Shown here in pieces: positions 34,830 through 46,309 of a stretch of DNA of 64,000 nucleotides. The notes under the pieces are model-generated. The model saw only the letters and a list, made by a program, of their open reading frames with translations, did not search any database and was not told the origin of the DNA. Positions within the stretch are counted from its first letter, which is position 1. The number at the start of each line of letters is the position of its first letter. Made by a program: the position numbers and the translations under genes. This DNA is from Cenococcum geophilum 1.58 (lineage: Eukaryota; Ascomycota; Dothideomycetes; Gloniales; Gloniaceae), in NCBI GenBank assembly GCA_001692895.1, contig KV748229.1, positions 929,112 to 993,111 of the forward strand, written 5' to 3'.

Positions 34830-36075
34830 CTTAGTAGTATATTTCTATAAACTTTTATAAACTACTTAGGGACCGTAACGGATATAATATAGTTATAGTT
34901 ATAGTTAACCGCTTTAGTAAACGCCTGTTCTTAATTCCCTATTATAAAAACATTAATACTAAAGAGGCAGCCCGGCTATATATTTATTATATCTACTAAA
35001 TTTACAGACTACCAGATACTATTATATCTAATTATAGGCTATAGTTTATATTAGCCTTCTAGAATAAGTTTACCCGGATTTTAGGTATTAAGCTAAAGCT
35101 TTCTACGGCTTATTACCCCCAGATAGACGGTTAGATAGAGATTATAAATTAGTACCTAGACTAGAGGCTTAGGCCCTTTATTAACTATTTCTAAAATAAC
35201 TAGTTTAAACTACTACCCTTAATAGACTACGCGTAAGTAACCCTACCCTATAACTCTATAGGGTTTACCCTAATTTAGCTAAAAATAGAATACTTACCCC
35301 ATATAAGCTTTAACTGGAAAAGGCTAGAAGAACCCTAGACTATATAAGAGAAGCTATTCTATACTAAGGCCTAATAGTACGCTAAACGATTAGAGGAAGC
35401 CTAGACGGTAGCCCATAAGAACCTAAAAAAAGCTTAAAGGTTAATAAAATAGTAGGCGAATAAACACCGTTAAGAGCCTAATTTTGCCCCTAGCAATATA
35501 GTATAGGTTATAATAAGGAATTAGAAAACTAAATAACCTAGCTATAAGCTAGACTACTAGATAGCAGGACCGTATAAGGTTCTTAAAAAAATAGGCTACT
35601 TATATAAGATAAAGCTCCTAAATTTAATTAGGGTTTACCCTATCTTCTCGCTAGATAAGTTACGGAAAGCTATAAATAACCTATTACCTAGACAAAAGAA
35701 CAAGCCTTCCCTACTAGTTTAAGTAAACGGTAACAATAAATGGGAGGTTAATAAAATACTAGCCTATAAGATAGTACGGGGAACGCTAAAATACTATATC
35801 TAATAAAAGGGCTACAATCCTAACCCAACCTAGTACCCTATATAGAACTTCATAGGCTATCCCTAGAAGCTTAAAGAATTCTATAACTAATACCCTAATA
35901 TGCCTAGACCCCTAAAGTACCTAGACAAATAGATGGAATGCTAATATAATAAAGATAATAAGTTACCGGAAGAATATAGGGATAAAAACGCCCTAAAGCC
36001 CTAATACAGCTGTCTACTAAATTCTGCTATATTCTGCCGTTTTCTGCTAGTACCGTAAAATTTCAGATATTAAGA

Positions 36076-36098
36076 AACTTTAACCGCCGGTTAAAGTT
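36076..36098 (+). repeat. Palindrome in B 3'UTR (motif 1)
   Basis: Arms AACTTTAACC and GGTTAAAGTT around GCC, perfect 10-bp arms. It is followed by ATCTAATTAGTTAG. Homologous palindromes lie in A (42084-42106) and X (14719-14741). Confidence 0.9.
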
Positions 36099-36316
36099 AT
36101 CTAATTAGTTAGATCTATGCTAAGACTTTTAACGGCTACTCTTTCTAGCCTAGTGCTTCCACTTAGCCCATAATTGCCCTTTATACTTAGTCTGGACGTA
36201 CTTATATCCCCTTTATCTCCTTATCTTATATTTTATAATCCTACGTTTATAAGCCTAGTGCTACCCTATTTCTAACTAAGCCTAAAGGCAGGCTTTTCTC
36301 CTAAAGAGGGGGGTAA

Positions 36317-36528
36317 TGTAACGGCGCTATCGCACATTACCTGCCAAATTCTGCTATATTTTACTAACCTATAATTGGCCCGCCTAAAGCTAGCGCCTTA
36401 GCGGCTCACCCTATATATTTGTTTACATCGGTCCTAGCGACCCCTTTTTCCTTCTCTTTAGCTTAGTATCTTCGTAATACAGCATTTGTTTAAGCTTCGG
36501 TTTAGAGGCATTTATTTAAGCTATAATA
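36317..36528 (+). repeat. Element B 3' LTR (212 bp)
   Basis: It starts TGTAACGGCGCTATCGCAC and ends TAAGCTATAATA. It is preceded by AAAGAGGGGGGTAA, a polypurine-like tract. It matches the 5' LTR along its whole length. Confidence 0.9.
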
Positions 36529-36691
36529 TATATATATATACGCATCGACCACTAAGCCCCTAACTATTTAATTATATAATTCTCTTCTTTACGTAACGTC
36601 TTATTCTTAGCGAGAGCTATATACCCTTAGATTTAGATAGAATTTATATTATTCCTTTAAATCTTTCCTAAAGTCTCTCCGCGCCCTTATA
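36529..36691 (+). repeat. Element A 5' LTR, second half
   Basis: About 160 bp that resume A's LTR after B: CGCATCGACCACTAAGCC through GTCTCTCCGCGCCCTTATA. They match the end of the intact 3' LTR. Confidence 0.85.
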
Positions 36692-38747
36692 TTACGTTAC
36701 ATTAATATTAATACCCTTAAAATGGTAAATAAACTTAAATCCGCTATATTAACTATTATGGCCCTAGTTAGGGAACAAATAACTATAATATAACAGTCCT
36801 TTATAGATGCCTTAGCCCAGTAATAAACTATACTAAAAGCCTAGTATTAGCAATTAATTAAAGTAATATACAAAGAACTCTATAACGCTAAAGTACTTAT
36901 ATTAGAGACCCTAATAGTAACACCTATAAATAAAATTAAAATAATTATATATAAACCCAACCTATTAAATATAAACCCTAAACTAGTAACGGTAGCTTAA
37001 CCTATACCTATAATAAACCTAATACTTACTACAAAATCTAAAAAGCTCCTTAACCCTCTAATATTTAATAGAAATTAAAATTATCTATATCTCTTTATAA
37101 CTAAGCTTTATTTTAAACTTTTAATAAACTATAACTAATACCCTACTAAAGCTAGTAAGATTAGCTATAGAATATCTCGTTTAAGTAAAGACGCTATATA
37201 AACTATAGACCCATTCTTCCGTAACGGCACCTTTATTAATTTTAAAATCTTTATCTCTTTACTAAAATAAATATATAATAACGCTAGCCGCGAATATATA
37301 GCTATTACTAAACTTAAAAACCTATAATAACGGAACCGAGACTTTACCAGCTTTTTTTTTTTGGAATTTTTAGGCCTTATTAATAAACTAGATTGGAATA
37401 AAGCCGCTAAAGTTACTACTTTCCGTTAAGCTATTTTAGATAAAATTAGAGTATAGTTAGTAGGTAGAGAACTACTAAAGGATTTACCTAAATTTGCTAT
37501 AATATATTAACAAATTAATAAGGACCTTTAATATAATAAATAGACCTATTCCCTAAAGCTAAGTACACCTTATATTTAAAACTTTACAAAACTAGTATAT
37601 ACCCTAAAGCGTAATCCGTCTCTAGGACTTAAAAGCCCTATATATAACTCTATAGACCTTAATACTACCCAATTCTATATACCCTTAGGAACTAATAAAT
37701 AAAGAATATAAGCTATAAATAGAGAATGCTTTAGATGTAGTAAAAAGGGATATATTTAAAGAAATTGCTAAACTCACCCTTTTAAAAAGGTCCGCCGTAG
37801 CTCCTCTCAGTCCTTAAGTTACACTTATTCTATAAATTATATTTAGTTGCTATAAAGTATCTTACCTTTAGTTAATTTGGAAAACAAATTATCCTAAGGC
37901 TAAGTTGCGCCTTAGGATAAGAAGTAGAAGAGTATAAGTATTTAGGCTCTTCTAGCGCTAATATATAACACAACTCCCTTAATATACTTAGTGAAATTTA
38001 AATACTTAAAAAATNNAANAAAGTANNAATCCTTATNGANAGCGGAGCTANTANTATAGGCTTTATTAATATAAACTACGCGAAAACTTAACGCTTAAAT
38101 TTAAAGAAACTTAATAAGCCCTAAGACCTATAAGGCTTTAATAGTAAGCCCTTAATATATAGCGAACTAATATATTACGCTTTTATAAAGATATAGATAG
38201 GCAAATACCTTAAATACATTTCCCTATTTATAATACCCTTAAAGCATTATAAGGTAATACTTAGATACGGATAGCTAAAATAACACAACCCTTTAATTAG
38301 CTAGGTTAAAGAAATACTAAAATTCCGTACGACCTACTGCCAAAATTATTACTTAAAATACTACTTGCCCTACAAACATATATATAACTATTTAAATTTA
38401 ATATAATATAAATTACCCTTACTATAAACCTTAAACCAATATAATAAAGTTATAACTACCAATTACGGTAAAGAATGCGAAGATAATATATTAAAACCCC
38501 TTAAAATTTATATAGTACAAGCCACACCCTTTTATTTATTAGTAAGAAAATAAGACTATAAGATCTTTGCTATAATACTAGAAGATATTAAAAAGACGTT
38601 AAAACTAAAGCAATATATTAACCCCTAACCTCTTATACCTAAAGAATATTATAATCTAATTAATACGTTTAAGAAACAATTTATAAACTAACTACCCCCG
38701 TATTAAAATAAGCACGATTTTAAGATAGAACTTAAACCTAGTATAAC

Positions 38748-38981
38748 TGCAACCGACTACCGAGGCTCGCATCACGTCGTGACTTACCACCTCGTATGTC
38801 TTACTACTTATGTCTCACTACCTGTTTCCATTACCTATTGCCGACTGTAAGCGCTGTCTACCGAGGCAATTGTGCATCATCGTTATTATCTTCTTGCTAC
38901 CATTTCATGTATATACCTCTTGATTTCCATAGATTTACAATCAAGTCGCTTGTTCAATTCCCACACACTACAAAGCTTACA
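38748..38981 (+). mobile_element. Young solo LTR (234 bp) inside element A pol
   Basis: It begins TGCAACCGACTACC and ends AAGCTTACA, giving TG...CA termini, and is flanked by the 5-bp duplication ATAAC (38743-38747 and 38982-38986). It interrupts the start of A's reverse transcriptase. Base composition is ordinary, with many CA/TG, in contrast to A. No internal region or second LTR is present. The 74-codon open frame at 38796-39020 is chance. The parent family is not otherwise seen in the window. Confidence 0.85.
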
Positions 38982-41956
38982 ATAACGCTAAAGTTCGGCC
39001 CGTTATACGGTATATTATAAGAAGAGCTACTTATAATATAATAATACCTTAAAGAGCATCTAGAGAAAGGATTTATTAGCCCTAGTTAATTACTATTCGC
39101 CTTATTTATACTATTTATTAAGAAACCTAAAGGAGGCTTAAGGTTCTATATTAATTATTAAGCCCTAAATATAAATATAATTTAAAACTAATATCCAATT
39201 CCTCTACTTTAAGAAACGCTTAACTACTTAGTAAAAGTATAATACTTTATAAAGCTTAATATAGTCGCTACCTTTAATTAAATCTATATTTATAAAGGAG
39301 ATAAAAAGTATATAGCTTTCTGTATATAATAGGGACTTTTTAAATACCTAGTAATGCCGTTTAGTGTAAAAAACGGTCCTAGTACGTTTTAGTAATACAT
39401 TAATAATACACTTCGCAAATCCCTTAATATATTTATTACCGTATATACTAATAATATCTTAATTTATTCGTTTTTACTTTTTAAGCATTAAAAATACATC
39501 TAAATGGTCCTTAAACGCCTATAAGACGTAGGCTTATAATATAACATTAAGAAATATAAGTTCTATACGTCCAAAGTTACATACTTAGGCCTAATTATAT
39601 CCTATAACGGAATTAAAATAGATTATAAGAAAATCGCTGCAATTATAAACTAGGAAAGTCCTAGTAGTATATAAAACATCTAAGGATTTCTAGAATTTAT
39701 AAATTTCTACTATTAATTTATTAATTACTTCTTAAAAATTGTTTAGCTATTAGTAAACTTAATAAGGAAGAATATAAGATTTAAATAGACTACTAAATAC
39801 GAATAAGCTTTTAATAACCTAAAATATTATTTTATAACTGCTCTAATTCTTACCTACTTTAATCTGGACCTTAAATATATTATTAAAATAGACTTATCTA
39901 ATTATGTATTAAGAGGAGTATTATCGCAATATAATAAGAACGGCGAGCTACGCCTAATAGCCTTTCTCTTCCGAAAACTTACCCTTACTAAATTAAACTA
40001 TAAGATATATAATAAGGAACTGCTTATAATTATTAGATACTTTAAATAATAGCGTCTAGAACTTAAAGGATTATTATTCCTAATACGCGTATTAACGAAT
40101 CACAAAAACCTATAGTACTTTATAACTATAAAGTAATTAATACAGCGCTAAATTCGTTAGGCCGAATATCTCTTATAATTTAACTTTAAGATTATATACT
40201 AACCTAGTAAACTTAATTAGAAGCCTAACTTATTAATATAATAATTATAGGACTTATCTATAAACGCCTCTAATGAACGGATTACAAATTAATTATAAAT
40301 TCTACTGCCCCTTAAACACTTTAGGAAACCACGCCCTATATTTTTAGATATGGAGCTTAATAGGAATAAATTAGAAATTAATAAGTAAGATATAAAAATT
40401 AATAAATTAATAGAGCATAAATATAAAAGCGACCTTTAAATAATAGATATAATAAAAGCGATTTAAATAGGGAAACGGTAATATAAGGATATTACACTCG
40501 CTAAATACAAAATCCATAATAATTGGTTATACTATTAATAGAAGATAGTAGTCCTAATTTCTAAACCCTTACGATTTAAAATACTCGAATTTATATATAA
40601 TTCCCCTATAGTAGGGCATCCTAGCTATATAAAGACCTATAAGATTATCTAATAAGTATATTACTAGCCTATAATATATAACTATATATAAAAATACGTT
40701 TAAGTATACAGAATATGCGTGTATAGAAAGACCTCTTATATAAAGAAGTAAGGAGTACTTTAACCGTTATTAATTCTAATATAAAGATAGTAAGATATCT
40801 TAATTAACTTTATAGTTAACCTACTTAACAGTAATAGGTTTATAAATGTTATAGTAGTTATTAACTATTTTATAAAAATGCGATATATAATTTCTATGGA
40901 CTTAATTAATATAATATTAGTAGTCGAATATTTTGTTAAGTATGTCTTTAAGCTATATAGACTTCCTAATTTAATAATATCCGACTATAGAAGCTAGTTT
41001 ATTTTAGACTTCTAGTAAGCCTTATATAAATAATTAAGTATATAAACATAACTCTTAACTATATTTTATCTAGAGATAAATGGTTAAACTAAAATTGCAA
41101 ACGTAATTATAGAACAATATCTATAAATATACTACTTTTACCTACAAGATAACTGGGAAAAGTGGCTACCTTTAGCTAAGTTTATTGCGAATAATATAAG
41201 AAACAAATTAATAGGCGTGACGCTGTTCTACGCAACCTACAGATAAAACCCTTAACTTAGATTTAAACTATAACCCAAAATTAATATAACAAGACCTATA
41301 ATTAAGAGGATTTAACTAATAAATGTGTATAACTTTACTAATTAAATAAAGTAGTTAACGGAACTATTATAAAGTAAATTAGCATATAATTAAATAATAT
41401 ATAAATAATATATAAATAAAGGACGAGCTCTTATATAGGACTTTAAGGAAGGTAATATAGTTTACCTAAATATATAAAACCTAAAGACTTAACAACCCTT
41501 AAAGAAACTAGACTGGAAGTTTACGGGCCTATACTAAATTAAGAAGAAACTAAGCCTATACGCTTATAAGCTTAAACTACCAACTAAAATAAAAATATAT
41601 CTAACGTTTTATATAAACTTGCTATAACCCTTAAAAGGTAAACCTATAACTCGCGAAGTACTACCGCTATCTTTTATAATTGTTAATAATGGTAACGGTT
41701 CTTACTTTATTAACTTAATTAATAATATATAATAGAAAATATAATCTAAACAATTTAAACTTCTTATTAAGTGGGAAGGATATAAAATATAAACCTAGAA
41801 AACTTATAACTAGATTAAGGCTAACGCGCTATCCTTAGTAAAAGAGTTCTATAAGGACTATTCTTTGCGGCCTACTTTAGCTAGATAGATATAATATAAA
41901 GGTAAACAACTGCTACCTAATATAAATACACGAAATACGATAGCAGAAAGCTTAAA

Positions 41957-42080
41957 ATTAAAAAGAACTTAAAATACGTTATAACGTTTATAATATAATT
42001 ATATAATATATAAGATATTAAAAAGAACTTAAAATACGTTATAACGTTTATAATATAATTATATAATATATAAGATATTA
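41957..42080. repeat. Exact 60-bp tandem duplication in A 3'UTR
   Basis: A 60-bp AT-rich unit starting ATTAAAAAGAACTTAAAA occurs twice with no visible difference (41957-42016 and 42017-42076), followed by the first bases of a third. The lack of any difference in a heavily mutated region suggests a recent slip or an assembly duplication. Confidence 0.85.
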
Positions 42081-42083
42081 AGG

Positions 42084-42106
42084 AACTTTAACTAGCGGTT
42101 AAAGTT
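42084..42106 (+). repeat. Palindrome in A 3'UTR (motif 1)
   Basis: Arms AACTTTAACT and GGTTAAAGTT-like around AGC (one mismatch), with the same ATCTAATTAGTTAGATC flank as in B. Confidence 0.85.
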
Positions 42107-42188
42107 ATCTAATTAGTTAGATCCGCCTTATTAAGACCCACTATAAAGATATTAGNTCTGCTTACCGCCTTAACTAAGCTAATAGCGA

Positions 42189-42211
42189 TTTTTTATCCTG
42201 GGGATAGAAAA
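42189..42211 (+). repeat. Palindrome in A 3'UTR (motif 2)
   Basis: Arms TTTTTTATCC and GGATAGAAAA around TGG. It lies 105 bp after motif 1 and about 137 bp before the LTR. The corresponding pair in X is 123 bp apart. Confidence 0.85.
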
Positions 42212-42347
42212 TCCTAATTAGCCCATTTAATGAATTAGAACCGGTAAAACCTTATACCGCTATCTAATAAGAAAACATAATACGCAATAAGTTATAAGTC
42301 TTAACTAAAATTAAATTATTTAGACCTTTAGCTAAAAGGGAGGGTAC

Positions 42348-42652
42348 TATAACGGGACTAGCCTAGTTACAGTAGGAATATCTCAGTAAAATACTTAATA
42401 GATAAATTCCGACGCTTTAACCAAATTCTACTAGATTAATTAAATTCTACTAAAGTCTATTAAAGACCGCGTATATATATACGCACGCATCGACCACTAA
42501 GCCCCTAACTATTTAATTATATAATTCTCTTATTATTCCTTTCTCTTCTTTACGTAACGTCTTGTTCTTAGCAAAAGCTATATACCCTTAGATTTAAATA
42601 GAATTTATATCGTTCCTTTAAATATTCCCTAAAGTCTCTCCGCGCCCTTATA
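42348..42652 (+). repeat. Element A 3' LTR (305 bp, intact length)
   Basis: It starts TATAACGGGACTAGCC and ends CGCGCCCTTATA. It is preceded by a polypurine-like tract (AAAAGGGAGGG, about 42336-42344) and followed by ATAGA. Confidence 0.9.
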
Positions 42653-42657
42653 ATAGA

Positions 42658-44375
42658 ACTAGGTAAAATTAATAGTATAAGCGTATCTAATATCGTCTAG
42701 GTTAGGGCGTATCTAGTTCTCTAGTGCTATAGCTAGGCTAGCACCGCTTAGTCGGCCCAAGGGGGCGGAAATAATGCGGTAGCCTTATATAGTACGCGCG
42801 GGAGATAGGTATAAGGTTAGGCGTTACAGTGGCGCGGTTTCTATTATGCGAGTCTTAGTGGTTCTATAGCTAGTCCTTACTATAATATAAGCTATAGTGT
42901 GCGTATATAGTATATAGCTTAGTTCTAGGTATTAGGCTAGGCGGCTAGGGTTTAAATAGTATTTAGGTTAGGGTTAGATCCTTAATAGTAGCGGTATAAA
43001 GTAGACCTTTTTCCTTAGTCTCGGTAGGGCTGGCTAGCCTATTATTTTAGTTTTAAGTGCTAGGGTAGTCTAGTCTTTTACTATTTTATTACTTTGTAGC
43101 TATATAGGCTCCCCTTTATTAAAAACGTCTTCTATTATTAGGGCTTTATATATAGTCCTAGGCACTAGGCTTAGTAGTGCTAAGTATTTATATAGGGCGT
43201 CCATACTACCATTAGTTATCCTCTATAGAAGGTAGTGCCTAAAGTAGTAGTCTAAGTTAAAGCGGATTTTAAGCTTTCTAAAGCTGGGGCGAGACTTATA
43301 CTTCTAAAGCTAAGGTATACCTAGAATAATTAGGGTAGTAGGTAAGAGTTTAGTAATAAAAAAGAGTATAGCTTTAGTATAGAGGCTAATTAATATTTAG
43401 GTAGTAAAGTAGTCCGTAATAAGCGAAGTTAGAATGCTATCTATAAGGCGTAATGGCCTAAGTGCTAACAGCTTCTTAGTTATAATGTTATATTTTCTTA
43501 TAATAGACTCTATATTGGCAAATACTATTATAGTACTACTAGAGTCCACTAGGCTTACTATATTAATATAAACTTAGGGGTATAAGTTATATAATAAGGA
43601 GAATTGGGTTTGAATAAGGATTAATTTCTTATTACTATTTGCTAATCTAAGATTAAGTAGCAGCTTACTAATAGAAAGGACTAATTTATCTAGTAATAGG
43701 GACCTAATTTTCTTGTCTTCCTCCTTATATGGTTTGAACCCTTAGATATAACTTAGTTTAAGGGTCTGCCTTTTAATAACTAGGGTATAGAGTTGTCTTA
43801 GCAGGGCGGTCTAGTGTCCGTTTAGCTAGCGGTATTAGTATTAATCTTAGTTAGGGTATAGAAAGACAATACCTCGCTAATAACGTGGCTATATTTATAT
43901 TTACTAGCATAGAGTTGCTAATACTAGGTGTTATTAACGGGTTAGACTCCTATATAGGGCATTATTTAGAGTAACTAAGCCGTAGGGTTAAAGGGGGGGG
44001 GGTTATCCGCTATGGCCGTAATAGGCTCCGCGGTTGCCGCGTCTATAATAGACTCCATAATCGCCGTATCCGCGGTTATTAGTTTACGTTATTTAATAGG
44101 ATAGTATTAAGACTAGGTTTACTATCTTAGCGGGGTTATAGGCGTCCTTTTAGTGGCTAGGTAGGCTATAGGCAAGGTATAGTCTATTATTAATGCGGCG
44201 CTTACGCTCCATGTTTAAGATTCTATTAAGGTCTATAGGTTCTCTAGTTACTGCTAAGGTTAGGGTTAATATAGTTTATAAGGTTCTTAGCAAACACATT
44301 TATTTACTTACTTTAACCTATATAGTTGCTATTATTAATTTTATAGGCAAGTCTAAGTACCAGCTCTTCTATCTT
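42658..44375 (-). mobile_element. Element X, piece: gag end and protease region
   Basis: On the minus strand the aspartic protease region is recognisable near 43560-43200 (LVDSSST-like active-site text, then ESIIRKYNI and a following LRLIDS-like block). A protease-RT linker follows down to 42658, where A inserted. The gag region lies upstream, about 44375-43650. A run of G residues near 43990 was probably a proline-rich stretch on the minus strand. Confidence 0.7.
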
Positions 44376-44894
44376 TAGAGACATCAGCATTTTGTTGGGG
44401 TGCCAAGATCCTGGAGGCCTCCTGACAGGATTTTGATTGTCCTGGAGGTCCTGGAGGTCCTGACAGGCTCCTGGCAGGATTTTGATTTTCCTGATCGTCC
44501 TGGTTGTCCTGACAGGCTCCTACCAGGATCTTTGATTTTCTGTCAGGGTCCTGTCAGGTCCTGACAGGAAACTAGTATTTCCTGATCGTCCTGTCAGGTT
44601 CCTGGCAGGATACCCCTAAGCGACACCCCTCCTAATACCCCCCCCCCAAGCGACACCTCTGCACACCCTCAAGCAACACCCCAATGCGACACTCCCCTCA
44701 TGGCGACCCACCCCCCCCACCTTAGGTGCGCGCGCGCGCGACACATAGTGCTATCGGGCGCGACACACAGTGCTATCGGGTCCCCACTATATTCCCGATA
44801 GCCTACACGTGCCTCTACCAAGTTACCCCCTTTGTAGCCACCTTATTTTTTTACCCTTCCTTACATCCTCCCTTACCTTAGGAGGCACTAGAAC

Positions 44895-45085
44895 AGCAGC
44901 CAGCAGAGGACCGTCGCTAGAACCAGACGACCGTCGCTAGAACCAGACGACCGTCGCCAGAACCAGACGACGTCGCCAGAACCAGACGACCGTCGCCAGA
45001 ACCAGACGACCGTTGCCAGAACCGATGACCGTCCTAGAGCCAGACGACCGTCCTAAAACTAGACGACCGTTACCAGAACTAGACG
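44895..45085. repeat. ~21-bp minisatellite (GACCGTCGCCAGAACCA type)
   Basis: About nine tandem units of CAGACGACCGTCGCCAGAAC-like sequence inside the hAT-like element. Three to four more units recur at 45352-45412 as part of a larger tandem duplication. Confidence 0.85.
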
Positions 45086-45720
45086 ACGACCTTTCGAACA
45101 ACCCAGCAGCGATACCACGAACGATTCAATTGATCGATCGATCGAATTAAACCAGAGCTTCGATATCGGCCATCACCAAATCGAATCAAGGCCTCCTAGG
45201 GAGGCACCCTAGACGACCACCGTTCGAATGTATAGCTAGCGAACGGCCATAGAGAACGATCTGAATCAATTAGATCCTTCGATCGGGCCGACCCCTCCCT
45301 GAATTGAATTGGATACTGACATAGGCAGGCAGGCAGGAGGCAGGTAGGAGAGGACCGTCGCCAGAACCAGAGACCGTCGCCAGAGCTAGACGACCGTCGC
45401 CAGAGCCAGACGATAATCGTTCGAACGACCAGCCAGCGAACACCACATCGATTCAATCGATCGATTAAATCGAACCAGAGCCTCAATATCAGCCCGTTAC
45501 CGAATCAAATCGAATCAAGGCCTCCTAAGGAGGCACCCCAGACGACCACCGTTCAAACGTACAGCCAGCGAACGCCCATAGAGAACGATTCGAATAAATA
45601 CAATCAATCGAATCAAGCAGAACCTTCGATCGGGCCGACCTCTCCCCCGAATTACAGATAGGGACAGGTAGGCATAGACAGGTAGGCACGACAGGCACAG
45701 GCAGGCACAGACAGGTAGGA
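45060..45720. repeat. ~330-bp tandem duplication inside the hAT-like element
   Basis: Two adjacent copies share the same order of blocks: GACCGTCGCCAGA array, ATTCAATTGATCGATCGA, AAGGCCTCCTAGGGAGGCACC (about 45188 and 45517), GACGACCACCGTTC, and CTTCGATCGGGCCGACC. Copies differ at scattered positions and in array length. Minus-strand open frames (45196-45486, 45525-45842) run along these copies and are not credible genes. Confidence 0.8.
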
Positions 45721-45832
45721 CAGGCAGGACAGGCAGGACAGGCAGGACAGGCAGGACAGGCAGGACAGGCAGGACAGGCAGGACAGGCAGGACAGGCAGG
45801 ACAGGCAGGACAGGCAGGACAGGCAGGCAAGC
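45712..45832. repeat. 9-bp minisatellite (GGACAGGCA)n, ~12 copies
   Basis: Nearly perfect 9-bp units. Because 9 is a multiple of 3, two minus-strand frames stay open as ACP and LSC repeats. These are artefacts of the repeat. Confidence 0.93.
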
Positions 45833-46309
45833 AGGCAGGCACTAGGCCTAGTTAGGAAATCAGCACACGGCCGGGTCGTCGGGAACACCGCCGATCGACG
45901 ATTTGGAGCCTCCGCGAGAGGCTCCTCAGTCGATCGCCCGACGCTCGAGCGATCGTAGAGCTCCATGACAGACACAGGCGGTAGGCAGAAAAGATTAATT
46001 TAGATTATTTAGATTATATATAATTAAATTTTAAATTATATATTTTTTTCACTAGCTGTAAATACTGGAGTGTTATTATCCTTATTTTTAAATCTAGAAT
46101 TTTTATTGTTGTCCTGATAGTCCTGATAATCCTGATGGTCCTAGAGGTTCTAGAGGTCCTGGTAGTCCTAGTGGTCCGGGCGACCTCCTGACAGGCTCCT
46201 GGCAGGATGCCGAGTATAAGTATCTCCTAGAGCTCCTAATAGCCCTGACAGGAGCTATCAGGAGCTGTTAGTACTGTTAGGAGGCACAAACATTTTGCTA
46301 ATAGAGATA

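Larger units (their letters stand above)
20925..36528 (+). mobile_element. Ty3/Gypsy element B (chromovirus), hosting C
   Basis: Two 212-bp LTRs bound it. The own internal region is 21137-25405 plus 34835-36316, with chromovirus C between. Parts in order: gag (about 21170-22530, zinc knuckle near 22392-22440), protease (about 22640-22930), RT (about 23550-24360), RNase H (about 24500-24790), start of integrase (about 25100-25405), rest of integrase (about 34850-35300), a clear chromodomain block (about 35735-35900) and a 3'UTR with one palindrome. It sits inside A's 5' LTR. The flanking 5-mers CGTAT (20920-20924) and TATAT (36529-36533) are compatible with a decayed duplication. Old fossil, many breaks. 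Confidence 0.88.
20794..42652 (+). mobile_element. Ty3/Gypsy element A (chromodomain type), hosting B
   Basis: The ends are defined by LTRs beginning T(G/A)TAACGG(A/G)ACTAGCC at 20794 and 42348, and by the 5-bp duplication ATAGA (20789-20793 and 42653-42657). The 5' LTR is split by element B at 20924/36529. The internal region therefore starts after 36691 and runs to 42347. Parts in order: gag (about 36720-37790, zinc knuckle near 37725-37770), protease (about 38020-38300), RT (about 38990-39700), RNase H (about 39850-40150), integrase (about 40480-41330), chromodomain-like block (about 41730-41880) and a 3'UTR with two palindromes. A solo LTR is inserted in RT (38748-38981). Old fossil, many breaks. 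Confidence 0.88.
44384..46301. mobile_element. hAT-like non-autonomous DNA element with subterminal repeats
   Basis: A 1918-bp insert is flanked by an 8-bp duplication, TAGAGACA at 44376-44383 and TAGAGATA at 46302-46309 (one C/T difference). Imperfect terminal inverted repeats are TCAGCATTTTGTTGGGGTGCC and, reading inward from the right, TTAGCAAAATGTTTGTGCC. Both ends carry many copies of CCTGACAGG/CCTGGCAGG-type words (about 44410-44610 and 46110-46265), like the subterminal binding sites of hAT transposases. The interior is non-coding: C-rich and GC-dinucleotide tracts, a 22-bp array, a roughly 330-bp duplication and a 9-bp array. An 8-bp duplication supports hAT. The TIRs are weak, so the family is tentative. 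Confidence 0.65.

Noticed and set aside
38796-39020. 74-codon plus-strand open frame with a plausible hydrophobic start
   Set aside because: It begins inside the un-RIPed solo LTR and runs across its end into element A; the openness reflects lack of RIP stops.
45525-45975. Minus-strand open frames of 105 and 107 codons with ACP and LSC repeats
   Set aside because: They run through a 9-bp minisatellite whose unit is a multiple of three; both frames stay open for that reason alone.
44384-46301. Helitron as the identity of this insert
   Set aside because: No TC start with CTRR end, and an 8-bp flanking duplication is present, which Helitrons do not make.
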